From positions 9,300,001 to 9,364,000 of the forward strand of contig OX442322.1 in NCBI GenBank assembly GCA_949358305.1: a DNA stretch of 64,000 bases, read 5' to 3'. The notes below the pieces were generated by a model. That model was not told the origin of the DNA and searched no databases. It saw nothing but the letters and a program-made list of their open reading frames with translations. Origin of the DNA: Strigamia acuminata (taxonomy: Eukaryota > Arthropoda > Chilopoda > Geophilomorpha > Linotaeniidae). The translations under genes and the position numbers were made by a program. Shown piece by piece: positions 11,151 through 23,565 of this stretch (the stretch's first letter is position 1; each line of letters starts with the position of its first letter).

Positions 11151-13703
11151 GTTCGACTGACTTTGGTTAGCAGTGCAAAAATGAACCTATGCAAGTGACC
11201 CTTAACTCAACACTCACATGTTAATGCTAATTCCCTATCCAACGCGACTCTTGTAACGAGATCTCTCATGCTTATCACGTTACACATTGCAACGTCACGA
11301 GGCTGCTTTGGGAATTTGAGGGTTGACTGACGAACGCCCCGCCCTATCGACGTACTTCAACAACCTCTCTTTTCTGTTTTGACAAATAAGACTTATCTCT
11401 CTTTGGCTCTTTCTAACCTTAATCCGAACCAACGGGGCTTATTGTCCTCTTTCTTCTCCTACTGCCACTCTGACTGCAAGGCAATAGGCCTTGGCCCTTT
11501 GAACCCCAGTCCCAGAATGTATCCAAGAACTGAGTGTGGGACAACACTGGAATCCATTGTGAGTGGACTACTTAACTATGCTATAACTAAATTCCCTAAG
11601 AAACAAATTCGGAAAACTATCTTAACTTAAACCGCAGGAACAACAAGTCTTCAAAAGAGAGAGAAGTGCTGAGTTTCTCTTTCCAAAAATGAAATTCTAC
11701 AACATCCTCAAACACTACCTCTCTCGCTGGCTTTGCTGACCAACCATTGTTCCATTCGTCAATGCGGCACTCTGCTCCGCCAACCGCAAATGGCCTAGTG
11801 CCAAATGGGTGCTCGAACAAGCAGGTCAACTAATCGCACAAAAAAAACCCGAATATGTAACTTTCTATTTCTTATAGAGACAACTTTCAATAAAAATAAA
11901 TTTAAAGACTGTTAACCTCTAATATCTAAATTCTACAACTGTGGAGTCTCGAAAAATGCTCTTACAACCCTGATCTGATCAATTAAGCGCCCTTATACCC
12001 CTTCCAACCACACAATGTGCAAGGTGGAGACTGCACTTACTATCATCAATTGTCTCGAATTTGAAAGACTGACTCTAATGGGCGGTCGTTTCACCCTGAA
12101 CAAGCCCCACCATACAGTGACTAACTTTCCAAAAAGGGGGTACCCACCCAACTGATCCACAAGCGCCCTCGCAAAGAGGCTTGGTGGCTGCGAACTTAAC
12201 AAGCAATTTTCTCCAAAACTCTGAAAACTAACTTATAACTAAAAGGTTTACACTAAGAAAAATAATGACGAACCCAGTAACGTATCCAAACATCTTAACC
12301 AAATTGTGGACGCACTAAAACGAGATTTGGCTTGCTTAAAGCAGTCGTTCTGCCCTAAATCCCAAAAAACAACCGAAAAAACGAGCTTACTCCAATCACA
12401 AACTAAAGGTACAACAAGCTGGCAGTGGGAACGTCTACAAATTCTTAGCAGTAACTTCTCAAAAAACCTTTTATCACAAAATGAAACTGAATGGAGGACT
12501 GATTTCTAACTTTCCGCCTTCTCTTTCCAAACAGCTAGTGTGGCTTCTCTTATCTCAACCCACGCACAGGTAATTCTAAAAACCTCACACACCAAAACTT
12601 GCTTAAAAACTGCGAAATAACGCGGAAATTCCCCAAAACAGACTCAAAACACTTCTACGGGTGGTCAGCCCACTGAAAGGTTGTCGGACAAACACGGCAG
12701 CCCTTTGAGGCGGAATCCCTCGCCTCCACTCTCCCACACAACCCAAATAGCAGGCTGAGTGTATTAAAGGAGAAGGAGCGACCACTCGCTTGCGACAACC
12801 AAAAAACCAAGCAAACGAGCGCGGGACCTCTTTCCAACAAGCCTCAAACCTGGCGGCTCCGCAGCAGTCCGAAACCCTCGCAGTTCACAATAGAACTGAC
12901 CGCACAAACTTAATCAACTCTTAAACTTAACAAAATTCTTTTACTTAAACTACTAACAAAGAACAAAAGAAAAAAGACGAATTGGCATGAAACTTTGCTG
13001 CAGTCAAGCAACCATTGTCCAGCTCCTTGAGCTTGTCTTGGCTGGTGATATGATTCGTCTTTGCTGATTGGCACTCTTTTTCTCAACATTGTGACTTGTA
13101 CTCTCGATCTTGGGCCCGAACTGTGGGCTCCCTTTCAATGACGAAACTTGACCAAACAAGCTGCTTTCTCCTCTGCTCTGATGGCAAGCGTCCACCTTCC
13201 TGTACAGCTGGGTGACTTGTCCCTTGGCCCGTCTGCGCCAACCAACAGTCAACCTACATCTTGGACAGTTCAGGCGCTGTGCAGATGTGGAATCATCGTG
13301 CTTGACGTGTGGAAACCACAGCTGCATGCATCTCCATCTCGCCTGATGAGACCAAAACCTTGCGTCGCCCTTCACTGTCGACCACTTGATGACAAAGCGC
13401 ATATTGGAAGTTCTAAGAATCAAAGACAACTGTAATGTCCCGCCCAACATGACTGACTCTTGTGTAAACTCAACAACAGGTGAGCCAACACTTAAACTAA
13501 CTTAAATCAAACAAGAAAAAACTCCCCTGCTTAAAGCAGTTATAATGGAGTCAAAACGCACTTAAAGTAAAATTACAAAGCAAAAAAAATGTACACACTA
13601 TCCTCCCCCCAAGAGGGCACAACCAATCACCCAGTAACAGCCCACCAAAAACACTAAGCATAAACAACTAAATGTTCTTCTTCTTCAGGCAGCTGTCCAA
13701 CTT

Positions 13704-13720
13704 GCACATTGCGTTGTGTT
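13704..13720 (-). promoter_or_regulatory. Conserved leader box in L1
   Basis: Minus strand reads AACACAACGCAATGTGC, about 220 bp inside the 5' LTR. It is the same box as in Z and TKE although the surrounding leader is different. Confidence 0.55.
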
Positions 13721-13910
13721 GACGACTTGGCAGACTCAGGACGTCAATGGCCGCTCTCACGTGACTCTCTGGCGTGCGCACTTGATGCAGGTCGCTCACA
13801 GAACCAGCTGCACAAACGAACCAACTGGCACGCACCAAACCACTTGAATCACTTGCTGAACGTCCAAATGACCTCTTTTCCATGCGCGCTGTACACACGC
13901 GCACGAAATC

Positions 13911-13927
13911 CTGGAATCACGGCACCA
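13911..13927 (-). other. L1 primer-binding site
   Basis: Minus strand reads TGGTGCCGTGATTCCAG, 13 bases inside the 5' LTR. It is similar to the PBS of Z1 and BEL-U. Confidence 0.65.
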
Positions 13928-13940
13928 AAAAACAGCTCCC

Positions 13941-15446
13941 TGTAGCAAACAACCTTGGATCTCACAGGAAAAGACTGGCGAATTGGTCACCAAACTCTGG
14001 AAACCGCCCGAGACTGTATAGTGGATGATGAAACAAGTTGAATTCTCAGCCCAAGTTGTAGGCCTAAATGCATCTGGAGAAATTAGGCCCAACTGCATTT
14101 AGTTGAAGTGATTAAAGCAGCTCTCTGGATACTGGGGAAAAAACCTTGTGCCTTCAGTGAGGAGGAGAGCATGCAAAACTCTCTACTCACTCATTATCAT
14201 GTTTCTTGTAGCAGAAAACCAGATCAGAAATGATTCACCCAAAGCAGAGTAAAAACACATCAACTGGCTTTATTCTTAACAACAGATAACAACTATTGCT
14301 TCTTTAGCAACCTACTCTAACAACAGTGCGCCTAGCAACTAAATCATAGCAACAACAAGCTACAATGCAATGATGCAACAATGGCGTAATTCAATCTGAA
14401 CTAAAATAGCTTAAAACCTATGTACATTTGTTCTTAAAACATAAATAGAATTTAGACAAAATAAAGCAATGAAACCAAGGCAAAACTCAATCTAAAATAT
14501 ACTTAACAATTAACAAAGCAAAAAGAAGATTAACAACCAATGGCAAGGCAGCCTACCTCAATACTCATCTCTGCACTTGTTTGTAAAGTTAAGTGAAATT
14601 AACAAATGTACAGTTAAAACACTTCTATAAAATCACAAAGTATTAAAATAAATATTGCTACCCAGCTTGCTATGTTCTAGGAAAATCTCCCAGCAGTGCT
14701 CAAACACAAAGAGAACCGCTCCTTTCCAAAATGGCGGCCAGGCAGTTGCTAACTGCCGTGAATGAGAGCAGAAACGAGTCAAACAGACTTCCAGGGTCGA
14801 CCAAGGCATGACAACAGCGCTGGGACTTCCAAACTCAGTGTGGGGACGTTGCAGGGAAGCCAAACGAGGCGTTTCCTGGTCTCTCTCTCTCCCGAACACG
14901 ATCCCAATGCGCTCATGTGCACTCAAATGCCAAGGACACCCAAAACCGTTTGTTTCTTGCTGTCCCACGTCTCCAATGAGCATCAAAACACTAAAACATC
15001 CAGCAAAGGTTAGCAACCGTCAAAACAATATGTAAAACCTCTTTAAAACTAATAAATACACAGTTTCCTGAATCCAGTTGACCTATGCTATGGCGATTAT
15101 GCTGAGAATATACACTCAGCTCATTCACAAGTGTACTGGAACCCGAACCGAACACAAAAACGTCTCAAAAGCAAATAACAGAGGTAAACAACTAATAACA
15201 AATACTAAAACAACCACAAAACGATCAAAGACATATCCCCTGACCAATTCCAGGTGCGATCGACAACACGACAACCGCCGAGGTCTGCTCTGCATGCGAC
15301 CGTCGGTCAAAACCGGCAACTGGACATCTCAGATATGTCCCAAACTCATGGTCAAAACTATGGACTAAAATTAAAAAGATCTTCTACCATTTTCAGAGGT
15401 GAAACGCGAGTCTTCTAATCTTTTTGTTGCGTCCTTGCTCGCAACA
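13941..15446 (-). repeat. L1 5' LTR, 1506 bp
   Basis: Matches the 3' LTR in length and by eye in sequence, so the insertion is young. Compared with L2, most of the LTR is nearly identical but about 14018-14278 (R/U5 side) is strongly different. Confidence 0.92.
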
Positions 15447-18400
15447 ACGTTATTAGCTCTTTGGACTTGAGTTCTTTGATCTCCCGGGGTTTTTCCCTTT
15501 TTCGTGTAGTCTTTTTAAGAAATTTTTAGGCTTAATGACAGGAGCGTCGTCACATTTGCAAATTTTTAGTGGTGTTGGCCAGTTAGTCGTCAGCTCGGGG
15601 TCGATTAACTCCCGCTTTTGGCTTTCTGCCCTACGCTAAAGTTAAATTACTAGCTATTGTGAGCCAACCAGTTCCTTTTCCTCGTCCTTCCCGCCTATCA
15701 GAGCGGCGGTCAGGGGGGTCCTTGAGTGATCTGGCTTCTTCTCGTCATGTGAGCCTGCTCTTGTGTTTGGAATGTGGACGACCTCTGGTCTTTACGTTTT
15801 GTGTCCAATGTTTTTCGTGTGCCGCACGAGTTTCCTCGTGAGCTCTGGTGTCGATCATCTCTCCGCTTCGGGAGAGGGCACACCCGTTTGTATTCGTGTG
15901 TTTGTAGAACGTTTCTTGTTTTTAGAACAAGATTCGTTCTTTTGCTGCTCATGTCTTGCTGAGCGAGCGCTGGCCCGCGAGGTCAGTCGGTTCTTACCTG
16001 TCCGTCAATCTCTGCTAGGTTAGATTGTTATACGACTTGTTTGCAAGTGGGTTTGGATTTAGATAGGCGTGTGACTTCTGTCGGTGCTGGAAGTTTAGAG
16101 CAGCCGATCCGCACCGCCCACTGGGCAAGTCCAGTTTCTGTTGTTGACCGCTGCACCCAGTGTCTACCGCTGGTGATGTACGTTCTGCATTTTCGCTTTC
16201 TCTTCGTGGAAACGTCCGTAGCGTTTCATGAGTCTTCATTAGTGATTAGTCTCGCCTTTTATCGTTTAAAAAAGGGAGTTTAGTTATTCTAGTTCTTTGG
16301 GGCAACCTTAGAATTTGGACATTTTAGCTTATTCGTTTAGGAAATAGCTTGCTTGCTATTTTTGGGTTGCGGCTAGCTAGCGTGGCGTTAGGGTATAGGT
16401 ACTTGTTTTGGATGGTCGTTTTTGCTGTGCACAGCAAGGACTGCCATTCGATGTGTTACAGAGGGCAGGTTTGCACTGCCATACTCTGTTAGATGTCGTG
16501 TCCGAGACAAAGTCCCTGCGCCTTTTGGCGGCCCCTATTTCTACGTTTGCTTCCCGCGACTGAGTAGTTGTTGTTAGTCTTTCATCCCTAGCTCTGCAGT
16601 GAGGCAGACATGCACTAGGCAGGGAGCCCACTCTAGGATGGGTCGAAGGACGTGTGTGTGCGGCCTTCTTGGCGCCGGCACTCGGCAACACGTTTTAGTC
16701 ATTGGACAACACGTGCTTTCAGTAGAGTGGCGATTTCCGGAAGTCGGCTTGCTGATCGACGATGTGGTCAATGGGTATGTGAGCGAGTCAATTGTCGACT
16801 TGCAGTTGCTTACCGGTTCCAGTAATGCGGTTGGCAACTGGCAAGTCCTTCTGCTCATGTCTATGTGTGACGCCCCTCGCAATCAGGGACGTCAAGCAAC
16901 CCCCCCTCTTCTCTCGTTTCTCGGTTCAATCATATTGGTTCCGACTCGGGGTGGGCCAAGCGTTCATACAGTAGCCTCCTTATTGGAGCATGGGGTTTTA
17001 ACTAGATCTAGTTTCTATTTCCCTCTCGGTTAAAGAAGTTTCAGTCTTCGTGGTAGTCTGCTCACAACAGGCTACACGGTGGCCCGAGTGCGGACGTGCA
17101 GTCCATCGGGTACCTCCTTGTTCAAGGCGCATTCGTAAAGCGCAGCTCGGTTGAAAGATAGCCACCGGTTTTAATTTCTTTTCAACGACGTGATTAGTTT
17201 TCGTGCAGGAAGTGTAGCTTCGCTTCATTTGGTTGCAGTTGCACTGCTTCCAACGTTTTTCAGTATCGTTTGACACCTGTTGATCTTCAAAAAGAAGCAG
17301 GCCCCTTTCCTTTCTTTTCTCGTGGGGAGGAAATGGATTGATTATTTGGGTACGGACTTATTCCCTCTTCGAAAAAAAAGCAGAAAGTTTAGTGTTTTGG
17401 AATTCTTGCTGGTTTTCACAGTTCCAGTTTGTTAGTTTCCCTTGTGAGGCCATACTTGGCCAATAGCTTTAGTGATAATATTGACGTTTTTGCCGGTATT
17501 TATTTGCACGGAACGTGCTCGTTTTTTTTAGATAATTGAACCGTTTTCTCTTATTAGTTAGATAAAGTTGTGGTCGATGGGTCAGCGTGCGCGTGTTTCA
17601 TTGTCACTGTGAACAAGAGGTCGCAGTTGGCTTGCACAGTCATCTGACCAAGTCTTTCCTTTTTTCTTTATTCTCTGCTCTTAGCGGTTTCGTGGGTTCA
17701 TGTCAAGTCAGGGTGCGGTCAACGCCTTTGCGTGGCAGTTGCTGCGAATGGTTCGCATTGCCTGAGCTTCATGCCTTCTTGTTCTCTTTTTCCTTCTTCT
17801 GGCGTGATCCTGTTAGCTAGGTGGTCATGGCTTTGGGTAAGTGGTTAGTTAGTCACTCTTTGCGAAAGAGTGGTGCCTAGGTCTTGACGGCATTTTCTAG
17901 TTCTTCGTACGAATGCTGGGTGGTTGGTCAGACGATAGGTCTGGGTCAACGCATTCATTCCCTTATTTTGCATTTTTCTTGTTTTCTAGAAAAGGGTCGT
18001 CTTTAATAGTTTAATAAGTTTGAGTTCGTGGCTCGTGTTTTCGTGCGGGCGGAGGTTTCCGTGGTACGTTGCCACTTGAGCGCTGGCTCGAGAACAACGA
18101 GGCGGTGAAGCCTGCCGTTTATCAAGTTAGTTTTCTTTCACGTTCCCAGTTTCTTCTGGTCTTCATGTATGTCGTGTTCCTTGCGAGGCCATGCTCGGTC
18201 AAGAGTTTTTGTGACAGTTTTCCTTCCTCGACGACGTTTAGTTCTCGGTTCTGAGACTTTGAACCTCGGTGTGTGGTCAGGCAAGTGTTATTGACCAGCA
18301 CCCCTTCCTCTTTGACGAGGATTCTCGTTTTCCTGCTTCTAGTTTCCATTAGTTTAAGCGTCTGTCTACGAGTTGACAGACTGAGCTTTCGGACAAGCTC

Positions 18401-18867
18401 CCGCAATGTTCTCACGTCGTTTTAGTTAGAAAACCCGTTCAGTCGGATTTTCTAAAGGTTTTCTGCGTGTGCGCCACGTGTTTATTGGCGACGCCGTAGC
18501 CCCTTAGTGTCTGGACTAGGTCATCGTGGCATGACCCTTCTCTTTCTTCTCTCGTGTTCTAAGTTTCTTTTAGTCTTTATTGGTTGTTGATAAGGAAGTG
18601 CGCCGCAACGCAACTTCTCTTTTCTTTCGTCTCTCCGGTGTTTTATGGGCCGCGATCCGACTTTGACGCCCATGACTCTAGGAAGCGCCTAGAGGTCCCG
18701 GATGTTTAGGTACCAGCTTGTTGCCTTCGTGTTTATGGTTTTGCCTTCGCGACTTTCACAAAGTCGAGTTTGGTTAGGTACTTTTTCTTCCTGTGCTCTT
18801 GGTTTTGATGGGGAATTCCTTCAACGGTTTTCTGCCTTGCCTTCCCTTCTTCTTTGGCCGGCAACGC
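15447..18867 (+). other. Z1 3' internal region, no gene seen
   Basis: The continuation of Z1 after L1, starting with the right ACGT duplication. It is non-coding; the longest frames are near 144 codons and unrecognised. It is the inverted counterpart of Z2 (1-3300). The end, 18835-18867, is pyrimidine-rich and closes with GGCCGGCAACGC just before the 3' LTR. Confidence 0.8.
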
Positions 18868-19640
18868 TGTTGCGAGCACGTGCAACATGGATTTTTGCTA
18901 TCGCAATAGCGGATTTGCTTTAATTGATCAATTATTTAAGTTTGTGTTTAGTTAATAGTGCAGCTTAAGTTTTGGCTAAATGCTAAATGAATTTCGTGTA
19001 GTTTGTGAAGTGGGAGTGGTGAATTACCTGATTTAAGCTGTCTTTCTTAAGGTAATCTTGTATCTTTTCTTGGATTCTTTGGAGTTTGACTGCTTGGATT
19101 CGTCCAAAGAGTCGCTGCTGTTAGTTCCTAAGTTAGTTCATTTATTTGAAACACTTTGTCTTAATTTATTACGGTTTTGTGCCTTTTGTAATGATTTTAT
19201 ACTCGAAACTGTGTATTTTCTTGTATACGCTTTATCATTTTGTCACTAGAGGGACAATTCGCCTCTTGCGAGCGATTGTTGCCACTCGTTGCTAAGAGCC
19301 GCTGCTCTAATTGTTGTAGGTTGCGCAGCAACTACACTGACTTGTTATATAGTTTTTCTAGTCCTAAGTTTGTTAATTTTCTCCTCTCTTTTCATGTAAT
19401 GTTTTGATAGATTTTAACTTTACAATAAATTCGTTTTTGTGTGCTAACTTGAGCACAATAGTATTGAATTATCCCAACATGTTCAGCAGCTCACTTTACA
19501 GGTTTCACATCAAGGTTTTTCCTGTAATGGACTTTCTTCTTTGGGATTCTTCACAAGTTCTGGTAAATAGGGTTATTTATTTTAACCATTTTCTAATGTC
19601 TTCTAGAGTGCAACACGGTCTTCAAGCACTGCTAGAAACA
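18868..19640 (+). repeat. Z1 3' LTR, 773 bp
   Basis: Same start, end and length as 5086-5858. It is followed by ATTC, the right target duplication. Confidence 0.93.
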
Positions 19641-19758
19641 ATTCAGACAAAACTTAAGCTGCGCTATTAACTAAACACAAACTTAAATAATTGATCAATT
19701 CAAGCAAATCCGCTATTGCGATAGCAAAAAAACCCATGTTGCGAATCTGCTCGCAACA
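19641..19758 (-). repeat. Z2 5' LTR, outer end (other half of the split LTR)
   Basis: After the ATTC duplication, the minus strand carries the first 114 bp of a family Z LTR, starting TGTTGCGAGC at 19758. It continues at 5085 across the Z1 insertion. It marks the outer boundary of Z2, which is itself inserted in Z3. Confidence 0.88.
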
Positions 19759-20872
19759 CCTTTCTAAATCCAAACCCACTTGCAAACAAGTCGTAACACA
19801 ATCTAACCGAACAGAAATTTGACGGACAGATAAGAACCGACTGACCTCACGGGCCAGCGCTCGCTCAGCTTGACATGAGCAGCAAAAGAACGAATCTCGT
19901 TCTAAAAACAAGAAACGTTCTAAAAACACACGAATACAAACGGGTGTGCCCTCTCCCGAAGCGGAGAGGTGACCGACACCAGATCTCACGAGGAAACTCG
20001 TGCAACACACGAAAGACATTGGACACAAAACGTAAAGACCAGAGGTCGTCCACATTCCAAACACAAGAGCAGGCTCACATGACGAGAAGAAGCTAGATCA
20101 CTCAAGGACCCCCCTGACCGCCGCTCTGATAGGCGGGAAGGACGAGAAGAGGGAACTGGTTGGCCCACAATAGCTAGTAATTTAACTTTAGCGTAGGGCA
20201 GAAAGCTAAAAGCGGGAGTTAATCGACCCCAAGCTGACGACTAACTGGCCAACACCACTAAAAATCTGCAAATGTGACGACGCTCCTGTCAGTAAGCCTA
20301 AAAAAACTCTCAAAGAGTTTACACGTAACAAGGGAAAAACCCTGGGAAATTACAAGAACTCAAGACCAAAGAGCTTATTGTATAATAAGTTGGCGATTTC
20401 AAATTAAAAGGGAGTGGATTAAAGAAAATTCAAATACAACTAACTACCGTATGCACGGATTGGGCCGAAAATTCTCAATAAAACGTGTGCAAGCTACTTA
20501 AAAAACCGCAGGTCTAACTGTAGACAATTAAAGACAGGAACTCCCTAATTAATTTCCGACAAAAAAGCCAATAAATTCATATAAGCTACTCTTTAGTATC
20601 TTTAACAAGAAACTCATGACATTAATACTAGAAAACGCATTCGAGGAGGACAAAAACAGAAGTTTAGAGTTTAAGGGGACTCCAAACAAGGCGCAAATAG
20701 GCGTGGAAACTAGCTACACTTGCACAACGACGTATGCAGAAGCATGAAACAGAACTAACGCCCCAAAACTCCCAAAACAACCAGAATATCCCCCAAAAAC
20801 CTTAAAATTAACATTTGATGAAAACGAGAAAATATAATCGACAAAAAAACAAAATCTTCATTGCCGACTCTA

Positions 20873-20890
20873 GTACATTGCGTTGTGTTT
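20873..20890 (-). promoter_or_regulatory. Conserved leader box in Z3
   Basis: Minus strand reads AAACACAACGCAATGTAC, inside a leader clearly diverged from Z1. Confidence 0.5.
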
Positions 20891-21541
20891 AACTGGCGGT
20901 CGACTGACGCTTGAAGAGTGACTCTTCCAAACTCGGTGACCATTCTGTGTGCGCTGACGGCACGAATCTCTTTGCTGGATCGTCCATTCTGCCTGAGAAA
21001 ACTGGCTCTGCTGAAGACGAAACAACTCGACTGGAATCTTGACCGCGTCGCTTGTGAGACGGCGCACGTCTGTGTGGACACAGCCTCGTTCTGTACAACT
21101 AGCTGGGCACACGAAAACTCGGAAAATCTTTGCAAAACTCTCTTGACCGACGATCCCGATGTGATTGCTATCGACGATCAGACCAATGGCGTCCCGCTTT
21201 ATTAACGACACCAAACCACGTGCTGTGCTGACGACGCCGATGACGCACGGAACTGCCCAGCTCAAAACGTTGAGGCATCTGCATTCCGCCATGCAACGCA
21301 CTCGCACTGGACTTACTGGATGTTCCTGAAACAAATATCGCCATTCTTTGTGGCGATTCCCGATGTGTGTGGCAGCCACACTTGCTGCGCTTGTGGCACA
21401 CGACGTGGTGGACGTAACACAGTCCACGCAACTCTTGATGCAATCGTTGATCTTGAAAATGGCGCCCGTTTCGGCCATTTTCGAACTCACGGCAACTACG
21501 CATCTGGTTTGCATCCTGGTCAAGCAAAACGGCACCAAAAA

Positions 21542-22303
21542 TGTTTCTAGCAATGCTTTGTGGCCGTGTGGCACTCTAGAAGACAACAGAAAAAGCTTAT
21601 AACAAATAAACCTACTTACTAGAACTTGTGATGAGCTCCAAAAGAGATGATGCATTGCAGGAGAAATCCTGCTTGAAATCCCTGCAAAGTGGCCTAATAA
21701 GTGTCTGGAAGAACTCACCACTAATATGCCAAATAACACATAAACAAACCGAATTTAATGTAAAGTTAATATCTATCAAAAGTACACAGAAAAGAGAGGA
21801 GAAAATTACATATCTTAACCCTAGAAAATCTACATAACAGTCACAGTGTAGTTGCTGCGCAACCTACAACAATTAGAGCAACGAGTGGCAACAATCACTC
21901 GCAAGAGGCGAATTGTCCCTCTAGTGACAAAATGATAAAGCGTATACAAGAAAATACACAGTTTCAAGTATAAAATCATTACAAAAGGCACAAAACCGTA
22001 ATACATTAAGCCAAAGTGTTTCAAATAAATGAACTAACTTAGGAACTAACAGCAGCGACTCTTTGGACGAATCCAAGCAGTAAAACTCCAAAGAATCAAA
22101 GGAAAAATACAAGATTACCTTAAGAAAGACAGCTTAAATCAGGTAAAACATAACTCCCACGTCACAAACTACACGAAATTCATTTAACATTTAGCCAAAA
22201 CTTAAGCTGCACTATTAACTAAACACAAACTTAAATAATTGATCAATTCAAGCAAATCCGCTATTGCGATAGCAAAAAATCCATGTTGCGCGTGCTCGCA
22301 ACA
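21542..22303 (-). repeat. Z3 5' LTR, 762 bp
   Basis: In element orientation it runs from TGTTGCGAGC (22303) to CTAGAAACA (21542). The outer portion matches Z1. The U5 portion at about 21542-21760 differs strongly. A PBS-like TGGTGCCG reads on the minus strand just inside (21530-21537). Confidence 0.88.
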
Positions 22304-23565
22304 TCCTTCCTCTTTGACGAGGATTCTCGTTTTCCTGTTTTTAGCTTTCATTAGTTTAATCGTCTGTCTACGGGTTGACAGACTGAGCTTTCTGAGAAGC
22401 TCCCGCAATGTTCTCACGTTGTTCCGGTTAGAAAACCCGTTCAGTCAGATTTTCTAAAAGTATTTTGTGTGTGTGCCACGTGTCTATTGGCGACGTCGTA
22501 GCCCCTCGGTGTCTGGACTAGGTCATCGTGGCACGGCCCTTCTCTTTTCTTTCGTCTCTCCGGTGTTTTTGGGCCGCGATCCGACTTCGATGCCCTTGAC
22601 CCTGGGACGCTCCTAGAGGTCTCGGATGTTTAGGTTACAGCTTTTTGCCTTCGTGTCTATGGTTTTGCCTTCGCGACTTTTACAAGGTCGAGCTTGGCTT
22701 CGATACTTTTTCTTCCCGTTCTCTTGGTTTTGATGGGGAATTCCTTCAACGGTTTTCTACCTTGCCTTTCCTTCTTCTTTGGCCGGCAACGCTGTTGCGA
22801 GCACGCGCAACATGGATTTTTGCTATCGCAATAGCGGATTTGCTTTGATTAATCATTAATTTAAGTTTGTGTTTAGTTAATAGTGCAGCTTAAGTTTTGG
22901 CTAAAGGTTAAATGAATTTCGTGTAGTTTGTGACGTGGGAGTTATGTTTTACCTGATTTAAGCTGTCTTTTTTAAGGTAATCTTGTATCTTTTCTTTGAT
23001 TCTTTGGAGTTTTACTGCTTGGATTCGTCCAAAGAGTTGCTGCTGTTAGTTCCTAAGTTAGTTCGTTTATTTGAAACACTTTGTCTTAATTTATTACGTT
23101 TTTGTGCCTTTTGTAATGATTTTATACTCGAAACTGTGTATTTTCTTGTATACGCTTTATCATTTTGTCACTAGAGGGACAATTCGCCTCTTGCGAGTGA
23201 TTGTTGCCACTCGTTGCTAAGAGCCGCTGCTCTAATTGTTGTAGGTTGCGCAGCAACTACTCTGACTTGATATATGTTTTTTCTAGTCCTAAGTAACGTT
23301 GATTTTCTCCTCTCTTATGTGTAATGTTTTGATAGATTTTAACCTTACAATAAATTCGTTTTTGTGTGCTAACTTGAGCACAATAGTATTGAATTGTCCC
23401 AACATGTTCACAGCTCACTTTACAGGTTTCACATCAAGGTTTTTTCCTGTAATGGACTTTCTTCTTTGGGATTCTTCACAAGTTCTGGTAAATAGGGTTA
23501 TTTATTTTAACCATTTTCAAATGTCTTCTAGAGTGCAACACGGTCTTCAAGCACTGCTAGAAACA
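22304..23565 (+). mobile_element. Z4: 3' end of a family Z element with its 3' LTR
   Basis: 22304-22792 matches the last 500 bp of the Z1 internal region (about 18300-18867), including the pyrimidine tract and GGCCGGCAACGC. 22793-23565 is a 773-bp LTR. The internal region is cut at 22303 by Z3, and the 5' part should be outside the window. The right flank is BEL-U leader sequence, so Z4 is inserted in BEL-U. Confidence 0.85.
22793..23565 (+). repeat. Z4 3' LTR, 773 bp
   Basis: Same ends as the Z1 LTRs, with scattered base differences. Confidence 0.9.

Larger units (their letters stand above)
8414..13940 (-). other. L1 internal region, no gene seen
   Basis: 5.5 kb without a recognisable coding region. 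It contains two neighbouring tandem-repeat blocks (about 10800-11150), T/A-rich runs, a pyrimidine-rich stretch with GGCCGG next to the 3' LTR (8414-8452, minus sense), and the leader box near the 5' LTR. Confidence 0.8.
6908..15446 (-). mobile_element. L1: complete 8.5-kb non-coding LTR retroelement (LARD-like)
   Basis: A minus-strand element with 1506-bp LTRs at 6908-8413 (3') and 13941-15446 (5'), a 5527-bp internal region, and ACGT target duplications at 6904-6907 and 15447-15450. It is inserted in Z1. The internal region is nearly identical, in reverse, to L2 (50799-56328). No Gag, protease, RT or integrase motif occurs in any frame; the longest open frames are about 150 codons or less. 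A large internal region bounded by PBS and LTRs but lacking genes fits a large retrotransposon derivative. Confidence 0.92.
5086..19640 (+). mobile_element. Z1: complete non-coding LTR retroelement carrying nested L1
   Basis: A full-length element with 773-bp LTRs at both ends, flanked by ATTC (5082-5085 and 19641-19644). L1 sits inside it, between ACGT duplications. Joining 6907 to 15451 restores a continuous sequence that can be followed in the opposite-strand relative Z3 (about 20300-20420). Without L1 and its extra ACGT the element is about 6.0 kb, of which 4.5 kb is internal. No retroviral protein domain is encoded, so this is a non-autonomous, LARD-like element. Its PBS and LTR termini resemble those of the BEL elements in the window, suggesting that a BEL/Pao machinery mobilised it. 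Confidence 0.9.
19759..22303 (-). mobile_element. Z3: 5' part of a family Z element, interrupted by Z2
   Basis: Minus-strand element with 5' LTR at 21542-22303 and internal sequence 19759-21541. The internal sequence matches Z1 and Z2, for example about 20300-20420 against the Z1 junction 6880/15451. The left end joins the Z2 terminus, so the remainder should lie beyond the left edge of the window on the far side of Z2. Its LTR is inserted in Z4 (right flank TCCTT). It is non-coding. Confidence 0.8.
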